Source: Leptospira vanthielii serovar Holland str. Waz Holland = ATCC 700522
Lineage (GTDB): Bacteria; Spirochaetota; Leptospiria; Leptospirales; Leptospiraceae
Assembly: GCF_000332455.1 (NCBI RefSeq)
Contig: NZ_AOGY02000024.1
Location: 173,501-237,500, forward strand
Direction of reading: 5' to 3'
Length of the DNA stretch: 64,000 nucleotides
Below are positions 44,415 to 56,129 of the stretch, one piece after another (positions within the stretch are counted from its first letter, which is position 1; every line of letters begins with the position of its first letter). The translations under genes were made by a program, and so were the position numbers. Under the pieces are notes generated by a model, which was given only the letters and a program-made list of their open reading frames with translations, did no database searches and was not told the DNA's origin.

Positions 44415-45197
44415 ATGGAACCATTTGTTTTACACTTTCAATCTTTTCTTTTGGTCTTAGTTCGCCTCCTCGGACTATTCCTTGTGGCACCGTTCTATTC
44501 ATCGGAATCGATTAATTTTTCTCTACGTATGATCTTTTCCTTTATGGTTTCTCTTATTGTTTATCCGGTAGTTGCGAGTTTTATGCCACCGGTTCCGGGG
44601 CATATGATTAACTATGGGATTCTAGTAATTTCTGAGATGTTGATTGGAGTGTTTATTGGTTTTCTCGTCTCACTGGTGTTTGCTGCCTTTCAAATGGCTG
44701 GGGAATTCTTTAACAACCAAATTGGTTTTGGATATACGGAAATTTTAGACCCTGTCACTCAAAACTCACTTCCGGCCATTGGTACGATGAAAAACTTAAT
44801 GGCCACAGCACTCTTTCTTGTGATCGGGGCACACCGGTTTCTCATTGAAACTCTCGCTTATTCTTTTGAAAAAATTCGCATCATTTCTTTTACAGGGCAA
44901 GTAAATGCAGGATTGTACCGGCTTATGGAAGAAGCGATTGGTGCCATGTTTGTTGTCGCTTTCAAAATTGCCCTGCCTGTGATGGGGATATTGTTTTTGG
45001 TTTCTCTGGCAGAGGGCCTTATGGGAAAGGCCGCCCAACAAATGAATGTGATGTCGATGTCTTTTCCACTCAAAGTATTTATCGGAACACTCACTCTTAT
45101 TGCGACACTTACCTTCATTGCCACACAAATGGTACAAGGAATCCAGATTTCTATGGATAAGGCTAGTTTACTCATTCGGGAGTGGCCCAGTCTATGA
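44415..45197 (+). CDS. fliR: flagellar type III export protein FliR
   Basis: 260 residues with six to seven apolar helices: RLLGLFLVAPFYSS at the start, GEFFNNQIGFGYTEILDP and the C-terminal AEGLMGKAAQQMNVMSM, all FliR landmarks. It forms the export gate with FliP and FliQ. Its stop overlaps the preferred flhB start by 4 bases (ATGA). Confidence 0.96.
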   Translation: MEPFVLHFQSFLLVLVRLLGLFLVAPFYSSESINFSLRMIFSFMVSLIVYPVVASFMPPVPGHMINYGILVISEMLIGVFIGFLVSLVFAAFQMAGEFFNNQIGFGYTEILDPVTQNSLPAIGTMKNLMATALFLVIGAHRFLIETLAYSFEKIRIISFTGQVNAGLYRLMEEAIGAMFVVAFKIALPVMGILFLVSLAEGLMGKAAQQMNVMSMSFPLKVFIGTLTLIATLTFIATQMVQGIQISMDKASLLIREWPSL

Positions 45198-46462
45198 AAA
45201 GGATAGGATTCATTGAGTTTAGGTTGAGTAAGGATACCATTCTTATTTGGATTAAATTACTGTTTGGTCGTTTGAAATCTTTCTATTTGACCCACGCTTT
45301 TTCTTTGGAATTCGATTTTTTCTCACCGAAAGAAATGAGACCGGTCCTCTCTGGTTTTACTTCTGGATACTATGAGATAAATCTCCAACTTTTTGCTGCT
45401 GCCGATGAAGGCCGAACCGAACCGCCAAGTGAACGTCGCAGAAGAGAAGAAAAAGAAAAAGGAAATGTTCCTAAATCCAATGAAGTGGCATCTACGTTAG
45501 TTTTGTTAGGTGGGACAGGCGTTTTGTTTGTGTTAGGTGATACCTTTATTAAAAACACTGCGATTTTTATCAAAAAATACCTTCCGATGGGTATGAGGAT
45601 GGACCGGTTCGGGGCAGAAGAGTTCCGAGTGATTCTTTCTGGAGTATCCCGTGATTTTTTTACTCTCCTTTGGCCTGTCCTTGCTATTACCTTGGTTTTT
45701 GCTGTTGTAGGGAATGTGGTTCAGGTGGGATTTATGTTTTCACCAAGAGCATTATCGTTTCGGTTTGATCGAATTGCCCCGAATTTTAAAAGGGTGTTGC
45801 CGAACCGCCAAACATTGTTTAACTTAGTTAAGTCATTAGCAAAAGTGGTGTTAATCGGAGCGATTAGTTATATATTAATCTCTGGTGATTTTCTAAAAGT
45901 CCTTTTGACAGGAAATATGGGGATGATGCAAGCCATCAAACTCATCACCTATTCTGGATTCAAAATTATGATGGCCGCCGGACTTTTGTTACTTGGGATT
46001 GCTGTGGCTGATTTTTTTTTCCAAAAGTCAGAATTTGAAGAATCATTAAAACAAACTCCTTCGGAAGCCAAAAGAGAGATGAGGGAAGATTCTGGGGATC
46101 CGGTGATGAAAAATCGTAGGATGCAACTCGCACGGGACATGATGCAAGGAAATATGCTTCGTGAAGTTCCGAAAGCTGATGTTGTCATTACGAACCCCAC
46201 ACATTATTCTGTGGCATTGTCTTATGAAATGGGAAGGGACTCTGCGCCCCGAGTGATAGCCAAGGGTGAAAACCGCCTAGCACTAGAAATACGAAGGATT
46301 GCTCGGGAAAATGATGTTCCGATTGTGGAAAGTCCAAAACAAGCACGCCTTTTATATGCACAAGTCGAAGTAGGTAAAGAAATTCCGCAGGAGTTCTTCA
46401 ATGCGGTGGTTCAAATCCTAATCACTCTTGAGAAGTTTAGAAAAAAAGTAGGAATGGGATAA
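45194..46462 (+). CDS. flhB: flagellar export switch protein FlhB
   Basis: 422 residues from ATG 45194, which overlaps the fliR stop. The substrate-specificity switch. The autocleavage motif NPTH lies in [18 protein letters not shown], and four apolar helices precede it. The family start [26 protein letters not shown] begins only ~65 residues in, so the N-terminus is long compared with the usual 20-30 residues; an internal ATG at 45335 (MRPVLSG) would give the usual length. Translational coupling supports 45194; the shorter start cannot be excluded. Confidence 0.93.
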   Translation: MKRIGFIEFRLSKDTILIWIKLLFGRLKSFYLTHAFSLEFDFFSPKEMRPVLSGFTSGYYEINLQLFAAADEGRTEPPSERRRREEKEKGNVPKSNEVASTLVLLGGTGVLFVLGDTFIKNTAIFIKKYLPMGMRMDRFGAEEFRVILSGVSRDFFTLLWPVLAITLVFAVVGNVVQVGFMFSPRALSFRFDRIAPNFKRVLPNRQTLFNLVKSLAKVVLIGAISYILISGDFLKVLLTGNMGMMQAIKLITYSGFKIMMAAGLLLLGIAVADFFFQKSEFEESLKQTPSEAKREMREDSGDPVMKNRRMQLARDMMQGNMLREVPKADVVITNPTHYSVALSYEMGRDSAPRVIAKGENRLALEIRRIARENDVPIVESPKQARLLYAQVEVGKEIPQEFFNAVVQILITLEKFRKKVGMG

Positions 46463-46466
46463 GCGA

Positions 46467-48581
46467 ATGAATTTTAGAGACTTACTCAAACAATCGGATG
46501 TGATTCTAGGAGTGGGGACACTTCTCATTTTGGGGATGCTCATAGTCCCTTTGCCCGGTTTTTTATTAGATATTCTCATTGTGATTAGTATTGGGCTTGG
46601 ACTCCTCATACTTATGACGGCTCTTTCGGTAACAGAACCGAGTGAGTTTTCTATTTTCCCGAGTTTACTACTGATCACCACCTTGTTTCGGTTAGCCCTA
46701 AACGTTTCCACAACAAGACAAATTTTGTCAAAAGGGCCTGCCATGAATTCGAGTGTGATCGAAGCCTTTGGAACCTTTGTCGTGGGTGGGGAATCGGGAC
46801 TGGGTAAGTATGTTGTAGGACTGATCATTTTTATCATCTTAACGATAGTTCAGGTACTAGTTATCACTAAAGGTGCAACTCGTATCTCGGAAGTGGCAGC
46901 AAGGTTTACTTTGGATGGATTGCCACAGAAACAAATGTCCATTGATATGGAACTGAATAGTGGTGCGATTACTGAGGCTGAAGCCAAGGTGAAACGTAAA
47001 AAAGTCCAAAGAGAAGTGGATTTTTATGGGGCTATGGATGGAGCTTCCAAATTTGTGCAAGGGGACGTGAGAGCCGGCCTTATCATTACCGCCATCAACT
47101 TGCTAGGTGGAATTTTGATTGGATCGACCATTCGTGGAGAATCATTCCTGGCTTCGATTGAAACTTACGGAAAGTTTACGATTGGGGATGGACTCGTTTC
47201 CCAAATTCCAGGACTACTTTCTACAACTGCAACCGGTATCATTGTCACTCGTTCTAGTTCTGAAAAGAAACTGACCGTGGAGATCAAAGACCAACTTTTT
47301 GGAAACGCCAAAACTTTGTATGTGGTATCAGGTGCCCTCGGCCTTTCTAGTTTGATTCCGGGTCTTCCTTTTTTCTCTCTATTGTTTTTAGCAAGTGCCA
47401 TCGGGTATTTGGGTTATTCGATTGAAAAAGTAGCCAAAGAAGAAATTAAAAAAATCGAAACTGTGGCACAGGAAAAAGTCCAGGAGAAAAAGCCAGAAAA
47501 CTATATTAAAGAAATTTCTGTCGAAGCCATTCAGGTGGAACTCGGTCGCGACTTACTCCCGTTAGTGGATTCCTCCTCGGGAGGACATTTACTAGAACAA
47601 ATTGCCAACACTCGTAAAAAATTTGCAATCGATTTTGGTCTTGTGATTCCTGCGATCCGTATCATAGACAATTTAGAAATCCCCCATGATAACTATAGTA
47701 TCCGTATCAATGGAGTGGTTGTGGGTCAGTCAGCAGTGAGAGCTGACCGTTTGATGGCCATGAACAACACGGCAAGGAATTTAGATGCTATTATCGGCGA
47801 GGCATTTACAGAGCCTGCCTTTGGTCTGAAAGCCACTTGGATTGATCCAAATGATAAAATTGAAGTAGAGAACAAGGGTTATTCGGTAGTAGATCCGTCG
47901 ACTGTCATCATCACACACTTAAAAGAACTGATTTCCAATTATGCATCGCAGCTTCTCGGACGAGAAGAAGTGAAAGCTCTACTCGAACACTTAAGACAAA
48001 CTCACCCGACACTTGTGGGAGAACTGGATTATGACAAACAAGGAAGGCTTGGGATCATCCAACAAACCTTACAAAATCTTTTGGCAGAAGGCCTTTCGAT
48101 TAAAAACCTTCCTAAAATTATGGATGCGATTGCAAACCACCTTCCCAGAACGAACAACCCGTTTGATTTGGCAGAACATGTAAGACAGTCACTTTCACGC
48201 CAAATCATCAACGACTTTCTTTCTCCCGATGGTAAGTTACATGTGGTTACCATTGATCCAAGGATCATTGATCGGATGAATAAAAGTATCACACTCGATG
48301 AAACGGACGGAAGTAAAATCATCATCCTTCCGCATGATGTGCGTGTGCGAATTTTGGAATCGGTGTATAATGAACTCCAGAAGGCACTCGATGAAAATAG
48401 ATTCCTTATTTTTGTGGTTTCTCGTTACCTCAGACAAGCGTTTGCATTCTTTTTGACAAAGGAACTCCCTCCAAGGAACTTTGCAGTAATTGCTTCGGAA
48501 GAGATCCATAGAGGCGTTCCTACGGAAATTGCTTCGGTTCTGAGCCTTCCCTCCAGAGAGGAACACCCGCAAGAAGCGTAA
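46467..48581 (+). CDS. flhA: flagellar export protein FlhA
   Basis: 704 residues: eight N-terminal helices with the family loop [30 protein letters not shown] (here [17 protein letters not shown] then [11 protein letters not shown]), then a cytosolic ring domain from ~330. [20 protein letters not shown] sequence ([16 protein letters not shown]) and PHDVRVRIL are typical. It is the last gene of the flagellar run. In many spirochaetes flhA is followed by flhF, but here dusA follows. Confidence 0.97.
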   Translation: MNFRDLLKQSDVILGVGTLLILGMLIVPLPGFLLDILIVISIGLGLLILMTALSVTEPSEFSIFPSLLLITTLFRLALNVSTTRQILSKGPAMNSSVIEAFGTFVVGGESGLGKYVVGLIIFIILTIVQVLVITKGATRISEVAARFTLDGLPQKQMSIDMELNSGAITEAEAKVKRKKVQREVDFYGAMDGASKFVQGDVRAGLIITAINLLGGILIGSTIRGESFLASIETYGKFTIGDGLVSQIPGLLSTTATGIIVTRSSSEKKLTVEIKDQLFGNAKTLYVVSGALGLSSLIPGLPFFSLLFLASAIGYLGYSIEKVAKEEIKKIETVAQEKVQEKKPENYIKEISVEAIQVELGRDLLPLVDSSSGGHLLEQIANTRKKFAIDFGLVIPAIRIIDNLEIPHDNYSIRINGVVVGQSAVRADRLMAMNNTARNLDAIIGEAFTEPAFGLKATWIDPNDKIEVENKGYSVVDPSTVIITHLKELISNYASQLLGREEVKALLEHLRQTHPTLVGELDYDKQGRLGIIQQTLQNLLAEGLSIKNLPKIMDAIANHLPRTNNPFDLAEHVRQSLSRQIINDFLSPDGKLHVVTIDPRIIDRMNKSITLDETDGSKIIILPHDVRVRILESVYNELQKALDENRFLIFVVSRYLRQAFAFFLTKELPPRNFAVIASEEIHRGVPTEIASVLSLPSREEHPQEA

Positions 48582-48593
48582 GGAGATAAGTTT

Positions 48594-49568
48594 TTGAATC
48601 CACAGGTCCCCGTCAGTCGAATCTCCGTCGCTCCGATGATGGACTGGACTGATAGGCACTTCCGCTATTTTATGCGGCTCATCACAAGGCGCGCACTTTT
48701 ATATACGGAGATGGTGACCACAGGTGCCATCCTCCGTGGAAAAGACAATCATAGATACTTAAGTTTTTCCAAAGAAGAACATCCCATCGCTCTTCAGTTA
48801 GGTGGTGATTCGCCGACGGCTCTTGCAAAATGTGCTAAAATTGGTGAAGAATATGGTTATGATGAAATCAATCTAAATGTAGGTTGTCCTTCGGACAGGG
48901 TACAAAGCGGAAGTTTTGGGGCATGCCTGATGAAAGAACCAGACCTTGTGGCTGAGATGGTTGCTTTTTGTAAATCCCGAGTCAAAATACCTGTGACCGT
49001 AAAACACCGGATTGGTGTGAATGGAAAAGAAAGTTACGAAGACCTATATCATTTTGTATCCAAAATTAAGGAAGCGGGTGTGGACCAAATCATTGTTCAT
49101 GCCAGGATTGCAATTTTAGAAGGGCTTTCGCCCAAAGAAAATCGAACAATCCCACCACTTCGGTATGAAGATGTTTATTCCTTAAAAAAAGATTTTCCCG
49201 ATTTGTCCATTGTTATCAACGGGGGAATCAAATCCCATACGGAAATAGGAGACCACCTAACAAAAGTAGATGGTGTGATGATTGGGCGGGTCGCCTATGA
49301 CAATCCTTTTCTTTTTAGTGAAGTAGATTCTTTGTATTATCATGAGGAAGGTTCCGCAAGGACTCGGGAAGAAGTTCTTTCTGAACTGATCCCTTATGTT
49401 CATTTTGTAATCGAGAAAGAGGGAAAGGTTCACTACATCCTTCGCCATATTTTGGGACTCTATCATGGGGAAAGAGGAGCTCGTGAATACCGAAAGTTTT
49501 TGACTGATAGAATGCATTCAAACGATGCCAGTGAATCCATTTTAAAAGACTATTTGGCTTTGCGTTAA
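48594..49568 (+). CDS. dusA: tRNA-dihydrouridine(20/20a) synthase DusA
   Basis: 324-residue flavin enzyme reducing uridine in the tRNA D-loop. The TIM-barrel motifs are [43 protein letters not shown] (catalytic Cys in NVGCPS), TVKHRIG, and the DusA-specific [17 protein letters not shown]. It starts at TTG 48594 with AGGAGA 7 bases upstream. It follows flhA by 12 bases, so it may be co-transcribed. Confidence 0.94.
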   Translation: MNPQVPVSRISVAPMMDWTDRHFRYFMRLITRRALLYTEMVTTGAILRGKDNHRYLSFSKEEHPIALQLGGDSPTALAKCAKIGEEYGYDEINLNVGCPSDRVQSGSFGACLMKEPDLVAEMVAFCKSRVKIPVTVKHRIGVNGKESYEDLYHFVSKIKEAGVDQIIVHARIAILEGLSPKENRTIPPLRYEDVYSLKKDFPDLSIVINGGIKSHTEIGDHLTKVDGVMIGRVAYDNPFLFSEVDSLYYHEEGSARTREEVLSELIPYVHFVIEKEGKVHYILRHILGLYHGERGAREYRKFLTDRMHSNDASESILKDYLALR

Positions 49569-49898
49569 GGATACGGAGGGCAAAGGTCACCTGCCATCGT
49601 TAGATGGCGGGGGACGGGAGCGTTAGCGCACCCCGAAGTAGCCTGACCCTTGTTAGAATAGAAATTTGGCTTGAGGTGAGATTGGGGAACGCCCATAAAA
49701 AAGGAAAAAGTCAATCCAATAATTTTAAACTGATTGGTATAGCTTAACCCAGATTAGACGGTCTAACCGGCAGATTCGTTCGAAAAATTCTCCATTTGAA
49801 CGAAAAAGGGGGCGAAATGGCATCCAAAATCTATTAAAATCAAATGGGTTGACAGGGCGGTTTCCATTCCCAGCCTGGTTAAATTGAGAGGGAATACC
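49569..49898. other. intergenic stretch with repeat element and hairpin
   Basis: 330 bases without a gene between dusA and the helicase. Holds the hairpin GCCATC (49593-49598), GTTA, GATGGC (49603-49608) and the dispersed element at 49619-49646. No confident promoter. Bases ~49700-49860 show nothing recognisable. Confidence 0.6.
49619..49646 (+). repeat. dispersed intergenic element, copy 1
   Basis: 28 bases, AGCGTTAGCGCACCCCGAAG then TAGCCTGA. Matches 63881-63908 at 23 of 28 positions. Both copies lie just downstream of a gene, 51 and 24 bases past the stop codons of dusA and the propeller protein. GC-rich against an AT-rich background. Confidence 0.65.
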
Positions 49899-51596
49899 AT
49901 GACCAAGCCACTTACCGTACAAAGTGACAAAACGATGCTTTTTGAGGTGGATAACCCAGAATTTGAAGCCTGTCGGGACCTCATTGCCAAGTTTGCCGAG
50001 CTCGAAAAAAGCCCGGAATATATGCATACCTATCGCATTTCTCCACTTTCTTTGTGGAACGCAGCATCCATAAAAATGACTGCAGAAGAGATCATTGAAG
50101 GTTTAACAAAATTTGCCCGTTATTCTGTTCCTAAAAACGTAATGAATGAAGTGAGAGAACAAATCTCTCGTTACGGAAAAGTGAAACTTGTAAAAGAAGA
50201 AACCGGCGAATTGTATATCATTTCCAATGAAAAAGGATTCATCACAGAAATTGCGAATAACCGGGCCGTTCAACCCTTTGTGGATGGAATGGAAGGTGAT
50301 AAAATTCGGATTAAAAAAGAATACCGTGGTCACATCAAACAAGCGTTAATCAAAATTGGTTTTCCGGTGGAAGACCTTGCGGGTTACGATGAAGGAAACA
50401 AATATCCATTTAACTTACGTCCTACGACAAAAGGTGGAATTAAGTTTGGAATGCGCGACTACCAAAGAGCATCGGTAGAAGCGTTCCATGCTGGTGGACG
50501 TAACGAAGGGGGATCCGGTGTAGTGGTTCTTCCTTGCGGTGCGGGAAAAACCATCGTGGGTATGGGGGTGATGCAAATTGTTGGGGCTGAGACTCTTATC
50601 CTTGTAACGAACACTTTGTCCATCCGTCAGTGGAGAAATGAAATTTTAGACAAAACGGATATTCCTGAGTCTGACATTGGTGAGTATTCGGGTGAGATGA
50701 AAGAAATCAAACCAATCACCATTGCGACATACAATATCTTAACTCATAGAAAGAAAAAAGGTGGGGACTTTACCCACTTCCATATCTTCAGTGCAAACAA
50801 TTGGGGACTCATCGTTTATGATGAGGTTCACTTATTACCAGCACCAGTATTTCGTATGACGTCCGAACTCCAAGCCAAACGTAGGTTAGGTCTTACGGCA
50901 ACTCTTGTTCGGGAAGATGGACTCGAAGAAGATGTGTTCTCACTTATCGGTCCGAAAAAATACGATGTACCTTGGAAAGAACTCGAAGCCAAATCTTGGA
51001 TTGCCGAAGCCAATTGTGTGGAGATCCGAGTTCCTATGGAAGATGACCTTCGTATGAAGTATTCTGTGGCGGATGATCGTGAAAAATTTCGTTTGGCATC
51101 TGAAAATCCAGAGAAATTACGTGCCATCAGTTATATTTTAAAGAAACATTCATCTAACAACATTTTGATTATTGGACAGTACATCAATCAGTTGGAAGAA
51201 ATTTCTCAAACTTTCAAAATCCCTTTGATTACTGGAAAAACTCCTCTGCCTGAAAGACAGGAACTCTACCAAGCGTTTCGTTCTGGCCAAATCAAACAAC
51301 TTGTGGTATCGAAGGTGGCAAACTTTTCCATCGACTTACCAGATGCCAACATTGCCATCCAGGTTTCGGGAACATTTGGTTCGAGACAAGAAGAGGCGCA
51401 GAGACTCGGGCGGATCCTTCGTCCAAAATCCGTAGACAATACGGCTATATTTTTCTCGCTGATCTCGCGTGATACAAACGAAGAAAGATTCGGACAGAAC
51501 CGACAACTTTTTCTCACTGAACAAGGGTATGAATACGAAATTTATACTTTGGATCAGTTTAAAGAAACTGTTCCGGAAGAATTACTCACTAAATAG
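49899..51596 (+). CDS. XPB-type DNA repair helicase
   Basis: 565 residues from ATG 49899, which has GAGAGGG upstream; the TTG at 49884 is less likely. SF2 helicase motifs: Walker A LPCGAGKTIVG, DEVH box YDEVHLLPA, SAT-like TATLVREDG with the RED motif typical of XPB, and motif VI GRILRP. The N-terminal ~180 residues form the XPB damage-recognition-like part. Bacterial XPB homologues are found in spirochaetes and actinobacteria; the partner nuclease Bax1 is not in the window. Confidence 0.93.
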   Translation: MTKPLTVQSDKTMLFEVDNPEFEACRDLIAKFAELEKSPEYMHTYRISPLSLWNAASIKMTAEEIIEGLTKFARYSVPKNVMNEVREQISRYGKVKLVKEETGELYIISNEKGFITEIANNRAVQPFVDGMEGDKIRIKKEYRGHIKQALIKIGFPVEDLAGYDEGNKYPFNLRPTTKGGIKFGMRDYQRASVEAFHAGGRNEGGSGVVVLPCGAGKTIVGMGVMQIVGAETLILVTNTLSIRQWRNEILDKTDIPESDIGEYSGEMKEIKPITIATYNILTHRKKKGGDFTHFHIFSANNWGLIVYDEVHLLPAPVFRMTSELQAKRRLGLTATLVREDGLEEDVFSLIGPKKYDVPWKELEAKSWIAEANCVEIRVPMEDDLRMKYSVADDREKFRLASENPEKLRAISYILKKHSSNNILIIGQYINQLEEISQTFKIPLITGKTPLPERQELYQAFRSGQIKQLVVSKVANFSIDLPDANIAIQVSGTFGSRQEEAQRLGRILRPKSVDNTAIFFSLISRDTNEERFGQNRQLFLTEQGYEYEIYTLDQFKETVPEELLTK

Positions 51597-51604
51597 AGGA
51601 CAAA

Positions 51605-52822
<1,218 letters not shown>

Positions 52823-52823
52823 A

Positions 52824-53924
52824 ATGAATTTCCGCCCTTTACTAAAAATTTTTTGTAGAGGGCCGGTTGCGTTTCGTTTAGGATATCCTAAAGGTTCGGG
52901 TTTTGGAAAATTTTCTTTTGTTACCCAAGTTGTATTTTTTTCACTAGTATTTGGTTCGCTTCTAGCGGCCCCAACCATTCAGGAAAAAATTAAACAAACA
53001 AAACCATCGGATCTTCGTAAACGTGATTCCAGTTCTTTGATTGTAATTCCTGTAATTGGCCTTAACTTACACTTGTTTGCTGACGAGAAAAGTGATGTTT
53101 TGCGCAAACTTAAATTCGGTGAACCCGTGATTTATGATAAGGATTCGCTCGAGAGCCCCAAAGAAGACTGGATTCCTGTTAAGTTGGAAGATGGACTTTC
53201 TGGATTTATCAAACGTTCTGCGGTTCGTTCTGTCCCACCGAAACAATATCTCTCCACTTTGTTATTTGAAGCGGAACGAATGATTCTCTCAAAGAACATT
53301 GATTTTACGGCCAAACAAGAAATAACCGATACCCTCTTTCACGTTTCCGGCTCTGGGAAATTCACTGGAGATGACTTTATTTTCATTCGAGCAAAGGCTG
53401 GATTTTTTTTGAAGAAAACCGTGGATTTGATGAATGAAAAGGAAATCAAACCTGATAATGATCCGTCCACTCTGGAATTTTTAAAACGCCACCAAACTAA
53501 GTTATTATATGATTATGCTTCCTCGATATATTATGTAGATTCCAATTATTTTTGGAAGTTACTTGAGTCCTATCCCAAAACAAAACATTCGGATTACGCA
53601 GGTTATTTGGCGTCAGAAAGTATGCCAAGTGTAGATTGCGGAACCGATTTAAAATGCAGATTGGAAGAAATGCGTAAGGGAAAACTGCGTTACCTTTATC
53701 TTTTCCCCACAGGTAATTATGTAAATTTATACACAAAAGATTTGGTTGCCAATTTACAATCCATGACTAAGGATCCAGATTCTATTCCTTGTTTTTCCCC
53801 TGTTGGGGAAGGGATTAAATCTGAGATTAACCAAATGATACGGTATGCCTCAGAAATTGGCCCTAGAGAAAAAAAACAAATCCTTCCTCATTTACAGATT
53901 CTAAAGAAGGAATGTTTTCGGTAA
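52824..53924 (+). CDS. secreted SH3-like domain protein
   Basis: 366 residues from ATG 52824; the longer reading to 52758 lies inside the aminotransferase. An apolar segment at ~35-50 (FSFVTQVVFFSLVFGSLLAAP) is preceded by a basic, rather long N-terminal part. An SH3b-like domain follows (~70-140: LNLHLFADEKSDVLRKLKFGEPVIYD, GLSGFIKRSAV). The C-terminal half is helical with no known motif, holding the only Cys-rich run (DCGTDLKC). Probably an envelope protein; function unknown. Confidence 0.7.
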   Translation: MNFRPLLKIFCRGPVAFRLGYPKGSGFGKFSFVTQVVFFSLVFGSLLAAPTIQEKIKQTKPSDLRKRDSSSLIVIPVIGLNLHLFADEKSDVLRKLKFGEPVIYDKDSLESPKEDWIPVKLEDGLSGFIKRSAVRSVPPKQYLSTLLFEAERMILSKNIDFTAKQEITDTLFHVSGSGKFTGDDFIFIRAKAGFFLKKTVDLMNEKEIKPDNDPSTLEFLKRHQTKLLYDYASSIYYVDSNYFWKLLESYPKTKHSDYAGYLASESMPSVDCGTDLKCRLEEMRKGKLRYLYLFPTGNYVNLYTKDLVANLQSMTKDPDSIPCFSPVGEGIKSEINQMIRYASEIGPREKKQILPHLQILKKECFR

Positions 53925-53936
53925 GAAGGTTTTTTC

Positions 53937-54731
53937 TTGAAACTCAGCTATAAACTTTATCCTTTTTTACCAACTGCGGAAAATCAAAAATCTATCGGTG
54001 ATATTGTCATCTTACACGGGTTATTCGGTTCTTCCAAAAACTGGGTAACGGTGGCAAAGGCACTTTCTGGATTTGGATCCGTTTATACCTTAGACCAAAG
54101 AAATCATGGGGATTCACCTCATACAAACGAACATTCCATTAAACTAATGTCTGAAGATTTAGAAGAATTCCTTTCTGATCATCAAATTCAAAATCCAATT
54201 TTACTCGGACATTCGATGGGAGGACTTGTTGCGATGTATTTTGATTTTACTCATCAGGGTGTTTTAAAAGCTTTAATCGTTCAGGACATAGCACCTAGGT
54301 CCTATCCTTTTGTTTATGAGAAAGAAATCGCATCTATGTCCTTCCCACTTGGTGGATTTTCTACACGAACGGACATTGATACAGAGATGGCAAAATATCT
54401 ACCAGACACGTTTATCCGCCAATTTTTACAGATGAGTTTGGAACGGTTGGACTCGGGGGAGTATCGTTGGAAACTGAATGTTGCAGGACTGAACCAAGCC
54501 AGGCAGGTTTTTGATCATCCTTTTCCAGAGAAAATATCCTCTGATACAAAGGTTTTATTTATTGTGGGCGGAGCTTCTGACTATATCACAAAGGATGATT
54601 TGATTTTGATAGAAAAATTCTTTACGAATGTTAAAATCAAAACGATTCCATTCGGTGGACATTACATCCATTTTACCAACCAGAAAGAATATTTGGAAAT
54701 TTTGAACAAAGAAGTATTATTAATTTCTTGA
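53937..54731 (+). CDS. alpha/beta hydrolase (YbfF/esterase type)
   Basis: 264 residues of the alpha/beta-hydrolase fold. The oxyanion loop is LHGLFGSSKNW, the nucleophile elbow GHSMGGLVAMY, the acid region DQRNHGDSPH, and the His at GGHYIHF. These are features of the YbfF-like acyl-thioesterase group. It starts at TTG 53937, with AGAAGG upstream and 12 bases after the SH3 gene. Substrate unknown. Confidence 0.88.
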   Translation: MKLSYKLYPFLPTAENQKSIGDIVILHGLFGSSKNWVTVAKALSGFGSVYTLDQRNHGDSPHTNEHSIKLMSEDLEEFLSDHQIQNPILLGHSMGGLVAMYFDFTHQGVLKALIVQDIAPRSYPFVYEKEIASMSFPLGGFSTRTDIDTEMAKYLPDTFIRQFLQMSLERLDSGEYRWKLNVAGLNQARQVFDHPFPEKISSDTKVLFIVGGASDYITKDDLILIEKFFTNVKIKTIPFGGHYIHFTNQKEYLEILNKEVLLIS

Positions 54732-54852
54732 GTATTTTATTCGCATAACTTGAAATTAAAGCAAGATACGATAAGTTTGCAATAAAAAAAGAAAAATTAT
54801 ACGTTAGTTGGTGAGTTTCTGTTGGAACTAGAATGGTTTTAACGGACGAACA

Positions 54853-54879
54853 AACAGTAGTCTGGATTTGACTACTGTT
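54853..54879. terminator. bidirectional terminator hairpin
   Basis: AACAGTAGTC (54853-54862), TGGATTT loop, GACTACTGTT (54870-54879): a perfect 10-bp stem between the converging esterase (+) and dps (-). The tail on the plus side is CCAATTTGTTTATT and on the minus side TGTTCG, so it serves the plus strand best. Confidence 0.65.
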
Positions 54880-54888
54880 CCAATTTGT

Positions 54889-55362
54889 TTATTCTTCTAG
54901 TAACGATCGCAACATCCAAGCGGTTTTTTCATGAATGTCTAAACGTTGTGTGAGTAAATCTAAAGTGGCTTGGTCGTTTCCTTTTTCTGCTGGTTCGTAA
55001 GCGGCGCGTGCAGTGCGGATCACCGCTTCGTTTCCTTCCACCAAATGTTTGATCATTTCCTTGGCTTTGGGTACTTCTTTATCTTCTGTTATGCTTGAAT
55101 ACTTTGCAAATTCCCATCCACCCATAGGAGCATAGTATCCGAGGGATCTAATTCTTTCTGCAATGGGATCTATGGCATTCCAAAGTTCTGTGTATTGGGT
55201 CATAAACAAAATATGTAGAGTTTGGAACATGGGGCCTGTAACATTCCAATGGTAACTATGGGTTTTTTGGTAAAGAGTGTACGTATCTGCCAAGAGTTTT
55301 TTTAAAGACTCTGAGATAGCACTTCTTTCTTCTTCTGGGATTCCAATATTAATTTTCATCAT
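54889..55362 (-). CDS. dps: Dps-family DNA-binding ferritin-like protein
   Basis: 157 residues of the Dps/ferritin fold. Ferroxidase-site residues are seen as [19 protein letters not shown], with [17 protein letters not shown] beyond. Stores iron and protects DNA from peroxide. Starts at ATG 55362 (or the next ATG) after AAGGACAA. It converges on the esterase across a strong hairpin. No OxyR or Fur box could be identified by eye. Confidence 0.94.
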   Translation of the reverse strand: MMKINIGIPEEERSAISESLKKLLADTYTLYQKTHSYHWNVTGPMFQTLHILFMTQYTELWNAIDPIAERIRSLGYYAPMGGWEFAKYSSITEDKEVPKAKEMIKHLVEGNEAVIRTARAAYEPAEKGNDQATLDLLTQRLDIHEKTAWMLRSLLEE

Positions 55363-55384
55363 TTGTCCTTAAATTAGCGATTTA

Positions 55385-56002
55385 TTATTTTTTTAGTTCT
55401 GAAACAATACGTTCCACCAAACTTTCCGCGACAACGTCGTATTGGCTGGTTGTGAGTAGAATGTCCTCTCGGCTCCAAATGAGTCCGAGTCCTAAACTAT
55501 ATTGGAGAAGGCGACCCATGGTCCAGTCTGCACCAGGTTTTTTGCGTGCATTGACAATAACATGGCCAGATTCAATGTGAACGATTTTTAATGAGACTGT
55601 ATCTACTAAATTGGGGATGAGTTTGCCTTTTTCATCGTATTTCTTTAGGGCAGATCCTCGTCCAAAGATAAGGGCATCCACACCTAAAACTTTTCCAAGA
55701 CGAACAGCTGTTTGCGTATCGATAATCCCTGTTTTTGAAAAACTTTGTTCGTTCACTACTTTAGAAAGTTGTTCTCTCTCTATGACTTTGATTGGGAGGA
55801 GTTTGGCAATTTGTAATGAGACTGCATCCGTAAATTCGTCCCCCCATTTTGCTTCTTCAATGTCAAAAAGCAAAACAGCGACTTTAGAAATACCCAGGTC
55901 TGATTTTCCCGATTCAGGATATTGGACAGCAGCATCCATAGTGCGGCAGTTTACAAACGAAAGGCTAAGAAGGAGGGATAGGCACGCTAAATATAGTTTC
56001 AT
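55385..56002 (-). CDS. CsgG-like lipoprotein
   Basis: 205 residues from ATG 56002, which has AAGGAAA upstream; the longer reading lacks a signal peptide at the start. Lipobox LSFVNC. The middle (~30-190) follows the CsgG/curli-secretion fold: SKVAVLLFDIEEAKWG, IEREQLSKVVNEQSF, GKVLGVDALIFGRGSAL. It lacks the transmembrane hairpins of CsgG, so it is a periplasmic relative rather than a pore. It is 22 bases upstream of dps in the same direction. Confidence 0.78.
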   Translation of the reverse strand: MKLYLACLSLLLSLSFVNCRTMDAAVQYPESGKSDLGISKVAVLLFDIEEAKWGDEFTDAVSLQIAKLLPIKVIEREQLSKVVNEQSFSKTGIIDTQTAVRLGKVLGVDALIFGRGSALKKYDEKGKLIPNLVDTVSLKIVHIESGHVIVNARKKPGADWTMGRLLQYSLGLGLIWSREDILLTTSQYDVVAESLVERIVSELKK

Positions 56003-56129
56003 AGATTTCCTTAAGAAATGATGGAAGGATCGTAAGCCGGCAATTCTTTTTCGCATCAAAAACTGGCATTTTGGAAAATTCGCTTTTCCTATTGTGGTCT
56101 TTCCTAGATTTTTCCAACTAGGTCCTTTG

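Noticed and set aside
49569..49898. Small RNA or tRNA in the gap after dusA
   Set aside because: The only stable structure is one short 6-bp hairpin; no cloverleaf or promoter/terminator pair could be drawn.
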